In this document: one piece after another, positions 57,501 to 64,000 of the stretch
How positions within the stretch are numbered: the first letter of the stretch is position 1
Layout: the number at the start of each line of letters is the position of its first letter
Source of the DNA: Rubripirellula tenax
GTDB lineage: Bacteria > Planctomycetota > Planctomycetia > Pirellulales > Pirellulaceae
Assembly (NCBI RefSeq): GCF_007860125.1
Contig: NZ_SJPW01000002.1
Span: forward strand, 570,147 to 634,146
Direction of reading: 5' to 3'
DNA length: 64,000 nucleotides
The notes under the pieces: generated by a model
Database searches by the model: none
Told to the model about the DNA's origin: nothing
What the model saw: only the letters and a program-made list of their open reading frames with translations
Position numbers and translations under genes: made by a program

Positions 57501-58006
57501 AATTCGCCTAGGAATTCGAACACATCCGCAACGCTGCGCCTCGCCATCTGTTCTTGCAGCCACCACGCCGTGGCCAGGGTATGTGCGCATCGCCGATCCG
57601 ATTCAAAACCATCGCACTGGCACGCCGGCACCGCATCCAACGCCGTGCCGAGTGGCGAGAAATCGTAGTCGCCGTCGTCTTCTTCGGCGCCTTGCGGCAC
57701 GATACCGATCGACGTGACGACCGGCGTTTGTCGGTTTCCGCTGACCTTGAACGAAAACAGCATCTGGCCGTTCTCTTTGCTGAACGATGGCGATTCGACC
57801 GTCAACATCGCCGCTCGTTTATCAAGCCCCCCGTCGTGTGAATCGACTAAGGTTTCGATCGCTTCACTCACCAGCAAACCGAAGGCACTGATTGCGTCGT
57901 CGGACATCAAATCCATACCGTCAAATTCCACCGCGAGAGGGAGACCAAGTTGTGCTTCGAGCCAATTACGAAGTCTAACACCGTCGCGTGTATCTCTCGA
58001 TGGCAC
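54578..58006 (-). CDS. SWIM-zinc-finger SNF2 helicase
   Basis: A 1,142-residue ATP-dependent DNA translocase of the SNF2/RapA class. A SWIM zinc motif, CQCDGFESDRRCAH (about residues 130-143), lies near the N-terminus. The helicase core begins about 700: GVLADDMGLGKTVQTL (Walker A), LVLDEAQFIKNS (motif II), LSGTPLENHLGELW, then the second RecA-like half with VFSQFV, LISLKAGGTGLNLTAAD and DRAHRIGQERPV. The start is GTG 58006 without a clear ribosome-binding site; the first in-frame ATG is 90 nt later. It diverges from the ferredoxin gene. Likely remodels nucleoprotein; its targets are unknown. Confidence 0.92.
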   Translation of the reverse strand: MPSRDTRDGVRLRNWLEAQLGLPLAVEFDGMDLMSDDAISAFGLLVSEAIETLVDSHDGGLDKRAAMLTVESPSFSKENGQMLFSFKVSGNRQTPVVTSIGIVPQGAEEDDGDYDFSPLGTALDAVPACQCDGFESDRRCAHTLATAWWLQEQMARRSVADVFEFLGELEVDNEAAGRELVTELMRIAKESSVVDSAGEATRIQWRIGLPQSRYYCPISITPYEQRPRKNGKGWTKGKETRSYDLLRRDFSADPIDGRVAALVAKPSYSFEEDHFGEFRALQTLIGHNSVAWDDGDATEVAVLTAELTLTLEPVEIEEDGDDDAPTEKKTKFRPKLAISGIKINPDDCQVVLGHASPVDPIVVLADQKYNRLVICTLRDPRATRLIQFLLRADFSETLLDEADAAKFSVGSTVVDSLVRVELPPQLAGPIVPVTAELVMELRPRPGAGLTLALAMHEPRFRELVSPGNPPGIVSCLTPEGPVRLERDLPAERLSAEAVVEHFELNLLSGDGNFRWVATSDEAALDLLASLYQGGELTPRLIWPEGETIRVRGEITPSALRVQIDDRRDWFGLTGSVSLDGRDVPLAELLAAVRDNRSLVQVGDREFAKISDAFRKRLQQLGDTVVAERGSLKVADAAVPAIQELIGHDVPIEATARWHDSIRRLEALADWTPEKPTGLDATLRDYQLEGYQWLARLASWGVGGVLADDMGLGKTVQTLGVLLDRGPGGPALVVAPTSVGDNWVRETERFSPGLNAHLYRDSDRDKLIAAAGENDLIIVSYQLLQRDAKRFASRQWHTLVLDEAQFIKNSQTKTSQAVRMVEADWRIGLSGTPLENHLGELWSLFRTLSPGLLGSWDRFRNRFADPIERHKDDERRLSLSRLVRPFILRRTKNTVLTELPPRTEITLQAELSKAERRMYEEARVAALAELSGTGEDGQAGQQRIRTLAWLTRLRQLSCHPRLVDKSWKKSSAKLDLFTTLVDELRDGDHRALVFSQFVKHLGLIREALDERGITYQYLDGATPAKERQRRVDSFQNGEGDLFLISLKAGGTGLNLTAADYVIHLDPWWNPAVEDQATDRAHRIGQERPVTVYRLVAEGTIEEQILELHADKRELVAGVLDGTDHAARMETKELIELIREGVSG

Positions 58007-58082
58007 TTTGTCGTTTTCGATTCTTCGCTACGATGGGAAACGGCCCTATCTGCCCTTAATCCCAATCCACAGGAAATCATCC

Positions 58083-58445
58083 GTGCCAAAACTGACTGTC
58101 GAAAATGTCGGAACTTTCGAAATTCCCGCCGGAAAACGGCTCGTCAAGGCGTTGGCCGAAGATGCCGGCACCGATCAGCTCTTCGCCTGCGGCGGACAGT
58201 CGCGATGCACGACATGTCGAGTCAAGTTCGTCGACGGAGAGCCGGATGCCATCACCGAAGCTGAAAAAGAGACCCTTCGCGTCCGCGAAATCACCGAAGC
58301 CGGCGTGCGTCTGAGTTGCCAAATGACGTGCGATCACGACATGACGGTCGAAGTCATCAGCCGTTTGGAAGGCAGCGGCCGCAAAGATCAAGGCTCGCCC
58401 GTCGCCGATGAGATCCAGCCGACCCCAGTCTGGACGACGAAGTAA
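58083..58445 (+). CDS. [2Fe-2S] ferredoxin
   Basis: A 120-residue plant/adrenodoxin-type ferredoxin. Cluster cysteines are Cys36, Cys42, Cys45 (CGGQSRCTTC) and Cys79 (LSCQ). It carries electrons between oxidoreductases; the partner is not in the window. The start is GTG 58083 with AGGAAA about 7 nt before; the frame is open much further upstream but that is the reverse of the SNF2 gene. The intergenic gap to SNF2 is only 76 nt and must hold both promoters. Confidence 0.92.
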   Translation: MPKLTVENVGTFEIPAGKRLVKALAEDAGTDQLFACGGQSRCTTCRVKFVDGEPDAITEAEKETLRVREITEAGVRLSCQMTCDHDMTVEVISRLEGSGRKDQGSPVADEIQPTPVWTTK

Positions 58446-58473
58446 CGTTGGCAGTAGACGTTCGAACGAGACG

Positions 58474-59526
58474 TCAAGAATGGCGAATCCGTTGTTCCAT
58501 TGCGGCGGTTACCCACCCCAGCACGACCTCGTCCATCCACGATCGCCGTTGGCGGTCGATGAAACCGGCGTGACCGCCGCTGGGGGAAACGATCAATTGC
58601 GTCGTCGGTGACCACGCTTGTCGGGCATTGATGAAGCATTCCACCGGAACGATCGGGTCGTCGGCCGCGGTCAACACCAACGTGTTAACGCCGATCGAAT
58701 CGACAACGTGGCAAGACGACGAAGCATCGTAGTAAGCCGCCGCATCGGCAAACCCGCTCAGCGGCGCGGTGAACCGATCATCCAATTCTCGCAGCGTCCG
58801 CGGTCGAGGCGCGGCGATGCAGGCGGCAAAGTCTTCTCGCGCACGAACGCCCGGCGGAATCCGCGACAACAAAGAACGGATAAAGTAACGGTTGTACAGT
58901 CGCAATCGAAGTCGCTGCATGTTGTCGCTGCAGCAAGTCAAATTCAGTGGCGGCGAGATCGCCACCAACCCGGCGAACCGATCGATCCACTCGGGTTCCG
59001 CGTCGATACCCCCGCCTATGCGACCCATCCCTCGCAATAATTGACCGCCGCCCAACGACACGCCGATCGCGAAAATCGGTCCGTCGGGGTTTCGATCGGC
59101 GATCATCGAAATCGCGGACAAGCAATCGTCGCTGCGTCCGGCGTGGGCCAGATTGGTACTGAAGTCCTTTGCCGCACCAAAGCCTCGCATGTCCATGCGG
59201 TAGACGCGCATCCCCAGTCGTGCGAACCGGTCGGCCAGTCGCGTCATGTAGGGCGCCGCATGGCAACCGGTCAATCCGTGGACCAGCAGTACGCTGCCTG
59301 GCGAATCACCGCCCGACGACACGGGCTTGGCCAAATCTCCTTTCGCCAAGTCTTCATGCAGTACGATCGAATCACCATCGGACACGGGGACTCGGATCGG
59401 CGTCGGCGAAAGCCCAATCGATCGGTCCTCGCCGATCGTAGCGATCGTTTGCAAATGGCCGCCCCGCCATATCCGGTGTGGCCGAAAGATAGGTGGCTGA
59501 AAAGTCGTGTCGTTTCGGTGTACCAT
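58474..59526 (-). CDS. YheT-type alpha/beta hydrolase
   Basis: A 350-residue hydrolase of the YheT/UPF0017 group. Seen: RGGHLQTI near the start, VLLVHGLTGCHAAPYM, nucleophile elbow GVSLGGGQLLR, acid DDPIVP and His in PSGGHAGF. Esterase activity is likely; the physiological substrate is unknown. ATG 59526 starts the family-conserved region; the frame is open to 59709. No ribosome-binding site precedes it, and the divergent thpR ATG is only 7 nt away, so leaderless translation is likely for one or both. Confidence 0.88.
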   Translation of the reverse strand: MVHRNDTTFQPPIFRPHRIWRGGHLQTIATIGEDRSIGLSPTPIRVPVSDGDSIVLHEDLAKGDLAKPVSSGGDSPGSVLLVHGLTGCHAAPYMTRLADRFARLGMRVYRMDMRGFGAAKDFSTNLAHAGRSDDCLSAISMIADRNPDGPIFAIGVSLGGGQLLRGMGRIGGGIDAEPEWIDRFAGLVAISPPLNLTCCSDNMQRLRLRLYNRYFIRSLLSRIPPGVRAREDFAACIAAPRPRTLRELDDRFTAPLSGFADAAAYYDASSSCHVVDSIGVNTLVLTAADDPIVPVECFINARQAWSPTTQLIVSPSGGHAGFIDRQRRSWMDEVVLGWVTAAMEQRIRHS

Positions 59527-59533
59527 CGTCGTT

Positions 59534-60103
59534 ATGCAAACCACACGTTCATTTATCGCGATCCCGTTGAGTCGGGAAATTACCAAAGCCGCAGTCCGGT
59601 TGATCGACCGCTTGAAGGTTTCTGGCGATGGTATCAAGTGGGTTCCCACTGACAACCTGCACCTGACGCTGAAGTTCCTCGGCGACATCGAAACCAACGA
59701 CATTCCCAAGATCAGCGATGTCGTTCGCGGCGTCCTGGAAGAATACGAACCATTCGATTTACAGTTTGCCGGGACCGGCGGCTTGCCGACGCTGGAAAAA
59801 ACTCGCGTCGTCTATGCGGGGATCGACGACGTTTCTGGCAGTCTGACCCAGATCGTCGAAAATCTAGAACTCGATCTTGCCGAACTCGGTTTCAAGCGTG
59901 AACCCCGCGACTATGTCCCGCACCTGACACTCGGGCGGACACGTGGCGGCAGCCGCAAAGCCAGCGGCGATGTGATTGCTCGCGTCGAAGCGGCGAGTTC
60001 TGTTTCGCTGGGTACGATGCCCGTCGACCAAGTTTTGATCGTGGGCAGTTTCTTGGACAAGCAGGGTCCTACCTATCACGTGCTGGACACGATCGATTTG
60101 TAG
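59534..60103 (+). CDS. thpR: RNA 2',3'-cyclic phosphodiesterase
   Basis: A 189-residue member of the LigT/ThpR 2H-phosphoesterase family. The two catalytic HxTx motifs are HLTLKF (NLHLTLKFLG) and HLTLGR (PHLTLGRTRG). It opens 2',3'-cyclic phosphates on RNA. ATG 59534 is used; the frame is open from 59507. No ribosome-binding site is seen. It is divergent from the YheT-type gene and convergent with the following lipoprotein. Confidence 0.91.
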   Translation: MQTTRSFIAIPLSREITKAAVRLIDRLKVSGDGIKWVPTDNLHLTLKFLGDIETNDIPKISDVVRGVLEEYEPFDLQFAGTGGLPTLEKTRVVYAGIDDVSGSLTQIVENLELDLAELGFKREPRDYVPHLTLGRTRGGSRKASGDVIARVEAASSVSLGTMPVDQVLIVGSFLDKQGPTYHVLDTIDL

Positions 60104-60147
60104 AGCTGCGAATCGGTGCTGCTGCTTGAAGGCGTTCCGTGTTGCCG

Positions 60148-61938
60148 TTATTTGGCGACTTCGAACGGGATGCTCGACTGGCCATACTTCTTGCCGTGAA
60201 CGTCTTCCATCGTCATTTGCAAACGATACGTGCCAGGATCCAGTTGAGCCGGCAAGTTCATTTGGTAAGCGATGAAGTAGTCACGCAAATAGTTTGCCGA
60301 AACTTGTTTGTCGGCCGGCAACACCTGGCTGACAATTCGTTCATTCTTTGCGTTGTAGACGTCATAGCTGCCTTGCAAATGAGTCTCGTAGCCATCGGCG
60401 TTTTTGTTGGCCGTGAAGTTTTCGATTTCGCAGTAAAGAATCACTTGCTGGCCGGCGCTGAATCGATTGCCCGAGAACGTTTTGATTTGGCCGTACGATT
60501 CGATCTCGGTACAAAAGGCGAGCGATCGAAGCTCTAACGAGTCCGTCGCGGCCGCGGCAAACTTGGCGGCTTCGCGAAGTTGCGGAAGCGCCGTCGTGAT
60601 TCTGCGACTGGGGACGGGGTGTCCGTCGGGGTCGACCATCGTCCACAGACCCAACAATTGATGCCGCAAGAATTCTTGTTCGGCTTCGGGCATGCCTTCG
60701 ATCTGTTCGACGGCGGCATCCAAGTTTCCAGATAGCACCATCAAGTGCCGCAATTTGATCATCCGACTGGCCCGTGCCGACTCGGTCTCGCCGGCCGGTG
60801 CCTTGGCAAGCTGAGCGAGCAGCGATTCATACAGCGACTGGGTGTCTTCGTCGACTTCGCCCACGACAGCCGCCCGAGCGACCATCGAATCGTCACCGAT
60901 CGATCGCGAAGCCGATGCCGGTTGTACCGGCGACTTGATATCGTCGCTTGCATCGGAAATGGACTGGACCACGACGGGTTCCAATTCAGCGACGTCCAAG
61001 TCCGTCACGCGTCCGGACGGTTCGTCCGTCAGGGAAGCAATCGCAGCCTGCGATTCGGTGCGAACGGGTGTTTTTTCTTTGCGAATCGAATCGGCATTGG
61101 GCCGACGGGTTGATTCCGCCACGTCACGGCGGTGGCTGTCACGTTGTTCGTTTGACGCCAAACGAACCGGTGCTTCGTCGCCACGGTTGGGGTTGGAAGC
61201 CGGCAACTCAGGCAGATACTGCAGATTGCGGGTCAACACGGAGTCAAGCGAACTCGGTTGCGTCGTCTTCTCGGCCGATCGCGAGGTCGCCGCCACCAAT
61301 CGACGAAGCGCTTCACGTTGCACCTCGGGCGGATAGTCACTGAACGCCGCCAGCAATTCCGAGTGTTCGGGGGCGACGGATTCATTGTTCATGGGCGTCG
61401 TACGACTGGACGACTTTGTTTTGGGTTCCGTCCGTGAAGACACCGATGTCGAGCTGGGCTGTGGTTTGGCCGGCAAATCCGTGATCGTCGAACTCAGGTC
61501 GGCGACTTGGCGGACCTCGGGCCTTTCGGATGCGCGTTTTCGCGTAGCAGCGACACGGTCGACCGCAGGTGAACGGGGAAGTTGCAGTTTATCGGCAGCT
61601 TCGGTTGGCAGGTCGGAAATCGAACTGGACGTCCGTTCGACGTAGGTGGGTGCCGTCGTTTTCGATGCGGTTGTCGATGGATCCACAGGTCGACTGTTGA
61701 TGTAACGGTCGTTGTAGGGTGATCCGTCGACCTGGGTCGTGACGGTGACTTCCGTTTCAACGCGGGGTTTCGCGGTTGCTAGTCGCTGATTGGGCGTGTC
61801 GACTTGGATATCGTCGTGCTGGGATTCTTTGGTGACTTGCACGAAGCGACCAAAAGGCTTGGATCCTCGGCAACCTAGGGTCACGGTCATCGTGACCCCG
61901 ACCACAAGAATCGTCCATCGGTTTTGGGCGGCGCGCAT
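60148..61938 (-). CDS. Lipoprotein of unknown function
   Basis: A 596-residue lipoprotein (lipobox VTLGC). A long low-complexity part rich in Ser, Thr, Arg and Pro (about 25-370) leads to a folded C-terminal part: a helical section (SLYESLLAQLAKAPAGETES) and a beta domain (GQQVILYCEIENFTANKNAD, GTYRLQMTMEDVHGKKYG) that resembles those ending other planctomycete lipoproteins. ATG 61938 has GAGG 6-7 nt before it; ATG 61965 is also possible. Function unknown. Confidence 0.75.
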   Translation of the reverse strand: MRAAQNRWTILVVGVTMTVTLGCRGSKPFGRFVQVTKESQHDDIQVDTPNQRLATAKPRVETEVTVTTQVDGSPYNDRYINSRPVDPSTTASKTTAPTYVERTSSSISDLPTEAADKLQLPRSPAVDRVAATRKRASERPEVRQVADLSSTITDLPAKPQPSSTSVSSRTEPKTKSSSRTTPMNNESVAPEHSELLAAFSDYPPEVQREALRRLVAATSRSAEKTTQPSSLDSVLTRNLQYLPELPASNPNRGDEAPVRLASNEQRDSHRRDVAESTRRPNADSIRKEKTPVRTESQAAIASLTDEPSGRVTDLDVAELEPVVVQSISDASDDIKSPVQPASASRSIGDDSMVARAAVVGEVDEDTQSLYESLLAQLAKAPAGETESARASRMIKLRHLMVLSGNLDAAVEQIEGMPEAEQEFLRHQLLGLWTMVDPDGHPVPSRRITTALPQLREAAKFAAAATDSLELRSLAFCTEIESYGQIKTFSGNRFSAGQQVILYCEIENFTANKNADGYETHLQGSYDVYNAKNERIVSQVLPADKQVSANYLRDYFIAYQMNLPAQLDPGTYRLQMTMEDVHGKKYGQSSIPFEVAK

Positions 61939-62147
61939 CCATGCCTCGCTGTAAAAACTGTCCATCGTCGCAGACTCCAGCTGCAGCACCATCCATGGCG
62001 AGCCCTCTGGAATCTGTCCATCGCCGGCGAGGCTACACGAAGCCGGTCACGGCAATCAATGTCAAAACGGAAGCGACTTCGCGTGGTTTGTGCGGGGGCC
62101 CATGAACTTGAGCAAGCCAGTGGCTTATAGCATCAATTGGTTGACCC

Positions 62148-62546
62148 TCATGCGATCGAAAAATATCGGATCAGTCCCATCACCAGTGCGAAGGTGAAAC
62201 CGTACGAAAACCGGTCGACTGCATAGCGGCGTTTCTGGTGCTTGGTTTTCCAACGTCCGAGTAATTCGAAAGCAAACCCCAGCAAGATCGGCGTGATCGC
62301 TAGGTTCAATAGCCTCGCCGTTGGCGATCCGATCCAATGAACTGGCACGATCCAGACGCTGATCACACCGGCGATGGCGCCTAAGGAAATATAGACCACG
62401 ACCCACGCCCACGGGTTTGATCCCGGTTCCGCCTGGGCCGCTTTCTTGGAAGCCTTTAACGCCGCCCGTCCGCCCATTTCGAACACGCCTTGAATGATCA
62501 CGTCGACCGCGATCTGGCCTATCAATTCGATCAGTAATTCAAGCAT
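62148..62546 (-). CDS. Small membrane protein
   Basis: A 132-residue protein with an N-terminal hydrophobic helix (LELLIELIGQIAVDVII), and three likely membrane helices after residue 45 (WAWVVVYISLGAIAGVISVW, LLNLAITPILLGFAFELLG, YGFTFALVMGLIRYF). A basic loop WKTKHQKRRYAVDRF lies between the last two. No family is recognised. It is divergent from the lipoprotein at 62594, with 47 nt between starts. Confidence 0.75.
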   Translation of the reverse strand: MLELLIELIGQIAVDVIIQGVFEMGGRAALKASKKAAQAEPGSNPWAWVVVYISLGAIAGVISVWIVPVHWIGSPTARLLNLAITPILLGFAFELLGRWKTKHQKRRYAVDRFSYGFTFALVMGLIRYFSIA

Positions 62547-62593
62547 CGGTTACAATCAGGCGTCGTCAAAACGCTTTTGCGGGAGTGGAAATC

Positions 62594-63913
62594 GTGAATC
62601 ATTTCATCACGTCGGTGTGCCTGTTGATTTCGTGTATCTCGATCGGATGCGCCAAAAACGTTTACGAAGTCGAACTCCGACCCGACGGGAATCAGATTCA
62701 TCGCAAGTTGACGGTGAACTGGAGTACGGTCAATGCGGACCCGTCCGACCGCGAAGTACGCAGCGACGACGAAGTCGATCGAATCGCAAAACTCTACCAC
62801 GGCCAGCAGACGCACGGCGACGGTGGCGAGCACGTCTTCACCGCGACGTTTCAGGGCAAGATGCCAGCGGATATCGGCGGTGCCGGCGGTTACACGTTCT
62901 TCGACTCGGCGCTCGGCTCGTTGGCGATCTATCACGAACGATTTCGCGGCGACGACGACGCGATCGGTAATGTGGCACGCGGCCACGCCGGGGTCGATGA
63001 ACTGATCTCGCTCTTGATTCAGTGGATCGACTTTGAGGTTCAAGATCGTAAGTCGGCCGAACGTCTGCAGCGATTTGTCGATGGCCCGCTGCGGCGCGAT
63101 TTCAAGAACGTCGTTCTTTATCTATCTGTCATGGAGTCGTCCGATGATGCGGACAACGCTTTGGCCCAAATCGCGAGACTGACCCAGTACTTGATCGAGC
63201 GAGACTATCTTCAATTGAACGAGTTGCCGGCGATCACGCGGAAAATTGCCGACGGCGGTGAATCTGAATTTGCTGCTCTGGTTACCTCGATCGTGGCTCG
63301 CAAAGTCACCGCGTCCGGCGGCGAGTTACCGCCGAATGTGCTCGATGCAATGTCGGATCCGATTCGAATCAAGAAGTCGCTGCGCGATTTTTTGCGAAGT
63401 ACCGACGCCTACAAGCAAAAGGTTGCCGAAGCCGAAGAGAAAGGTGAAGTCGTTACCAACGACTCGCCTGACCCGATGGACGTGATATCCGGAATCGTGT
63501 TTCATGACTGGCACTACAATCCTAACCATGTCGAGGTCACGCTTCACTTGCTTGCGGAACCACTACGAACCAATGGCAAGTGGAGTGACGAAACCAAGAC
63601 CGTTGATTGGTCGGCCCGAATCAACACGACCACGTTGCCTACGTTCACGTTCGCAACTTGGGTGATTCCCGACGAAGGAACGCAAACGAAGCACTTCGGT
63701 CGCGTCGTATTGAAAGGCCAATTGCTGGCCAATCACGTGAGCTTCTACCAAACATTGTCCGCTGACGAGGCAGTACGATGGCAAACGATGCTCGATTCGA
63801 TCGAGAGTCCGAGCCACGCCATCAACGTGCTGCGAAATTTTCGCTTTGGCGAAAAAGACAGCATGATTGACGGGATGACGGAGCAGTTGATTGCCGAATT
63901 AGAATCGGCGTAG
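62594..63913 (+). CDS. Lipoprotein of unknown function
   Basis: A 439-residue lipoprotein (ISCISIGC). Residues about 20-150 are an acidic mixed domain with GGAGGYTFFDSALGSLAIYHE; the middle is helical; the C-terminus (about 310-400) is beta-rich (FHDWHYNPNHVEVTLHLL). Start GTG 62594 is preferred because GGGAG lies 9 nt before it; GTG 62585 is too close to the same site. The stop is 87 nt from the window end. No family recognised. Confidence 0.75.
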   Translation: MNHFITSVCLLISCISIGCAKNVYEVELRPDGNQIHRKLTVNWSTVNADPSDREVRSDDEVDRIAKLYHGQQTHGDGGEHVFTATFQGKMPADIGGAGGYTFFDSALGSLAIYHERFRGDDDAIGNVARGHAGVDELISLLIQWIDFEVQDRKSAERLQRFVDGPLRRDFKNVVLYLSVMESSDDADNALAQIARLTQYLIERDYLQLNELPAITRKIADGGESEFAALVTSIVARKVTASGGELPPNVLDAMSDPIRIKKSLRDFLRSTDAYKQKVAEAEEKGEVVTNDSPDPMDVISGIVFHDWHYNPNHVEVTLHLLAEPLRTNGKWSDETKTVDWSARINTTTLPTFTFATWVIPDEGTQTKHFGRVVLKGQLLANHVSFYQTLSADEAVRWQTMLDSIESPSHAINVLRNFRFGEKDSMIDGMTEQLIAELESA

Positions 63914-64000
63914 GTATCGTCGACCGTTCGTGTCTGCACGTGCGATCCAAGCAATCAATGCGCAGCCGTTGACGGCGTGTATTTGGTAGGCACGTAAGTG

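Noticed and set aside
1-64000. CRISPR arrays, rRNA and tRNA genes
   Set aside because: No regular direct-repeat/spacer pattern and no tRNA- or rRNA-like stretch was noticed when reading; a dedicated scan was not possible.

Overview
This window most likely comes from a planctomycete of the Pirellulales (Rhodopirellula-like). The family content points there: a DUF1501 protein paired with a Planctomycete-cytochrome-C/DUF1549/DUF1553 protein, six sulfatases, DUF1559 prepilin-like proteins, FecR-type proteins behind an ECF sigma factor, and secreted lipoproteins of no known function. The species is inferred from families, not from a marker gene. No rRNA or tRNA gene and no CRISPR array was seen.

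Layout. 0.2-7.0 kb (minus strand): a small helix-turn-helix protein, then a tightly packed operon read from 6.9 kb leftward: ECF sigma factor, FecR-domain membrane protein, PSD1/cytochrome protein, DUF1501 protein. 7.3-8.1 kb: a decayed IS256-type transposase. 8.4-14.6 kb (plus strand): a secreted helical protein, an esterase and two sulfatases whose coding regions overlap. 15.6-20.9 kb: an accessory island with a truncated RND transporter, small orphan genes (one DUF4314), two look-alike bulged hairpins, a tyrosine recombinase, a truncated IS91-type HUH transposase and the catalytic 3' end of a group II intron. 21.1-26.3 kb (minus): three more sulfatases in tandem, so the island appears to interrupt a sulfatase cluster. 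26.5-31.0 kb (plus): a DGPF/YCII-PhnB fusion, DoxX, DUF1579, a sixth sulfatase and two small proteins.

31.1-33.1 kb: ruvX and a PQQ-propeller lipoprotein. 33.2-42.1 kb (minus): a pseudopilus-like locus with two paralogous prepilins carrying C-terminal calcium-loop-like motifs, a DUF1573 protein, a PilM-like actin-fold protein with two zinc ribbons, and a DUF1559 lipoprotein. No assembly ATPase or platform protein is nearby. 42.1-44.4 kb: a phenylacetate-CoA-ligase-like enzyme, a DUF971 protein and a 54-residue ORF behind an 18-bp palindrome. 44.4-49.7 kb (minus): a TetR/HlyD/RND efflux operon with 4-bp overlaps and a palindromic candidate operator. 49.8-63.9 kb: mostly housekeeping genes and lipoproteins (ribD, a SEC-C protein, a SWIM-SNF2 helicase, a [2Fe-2S] ferredoxin, a YheT-type hydrolase, thpR and hypothetical proteins).

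Function. The sulfatases, the esterase and probably the ECF-regulated cytochrome/DUF1501 pair fit a marine planctomycete that degrades sulfated polysaccharides. No sulfatase-maturating enzyme lies in the window, so activation would depend on a gene elsewhere. The most system-like unexplained locus is the zinc-ribbon PilM/prepilin cluster. The most unusual DNA is the island between 15.6 and 20.9 kb.
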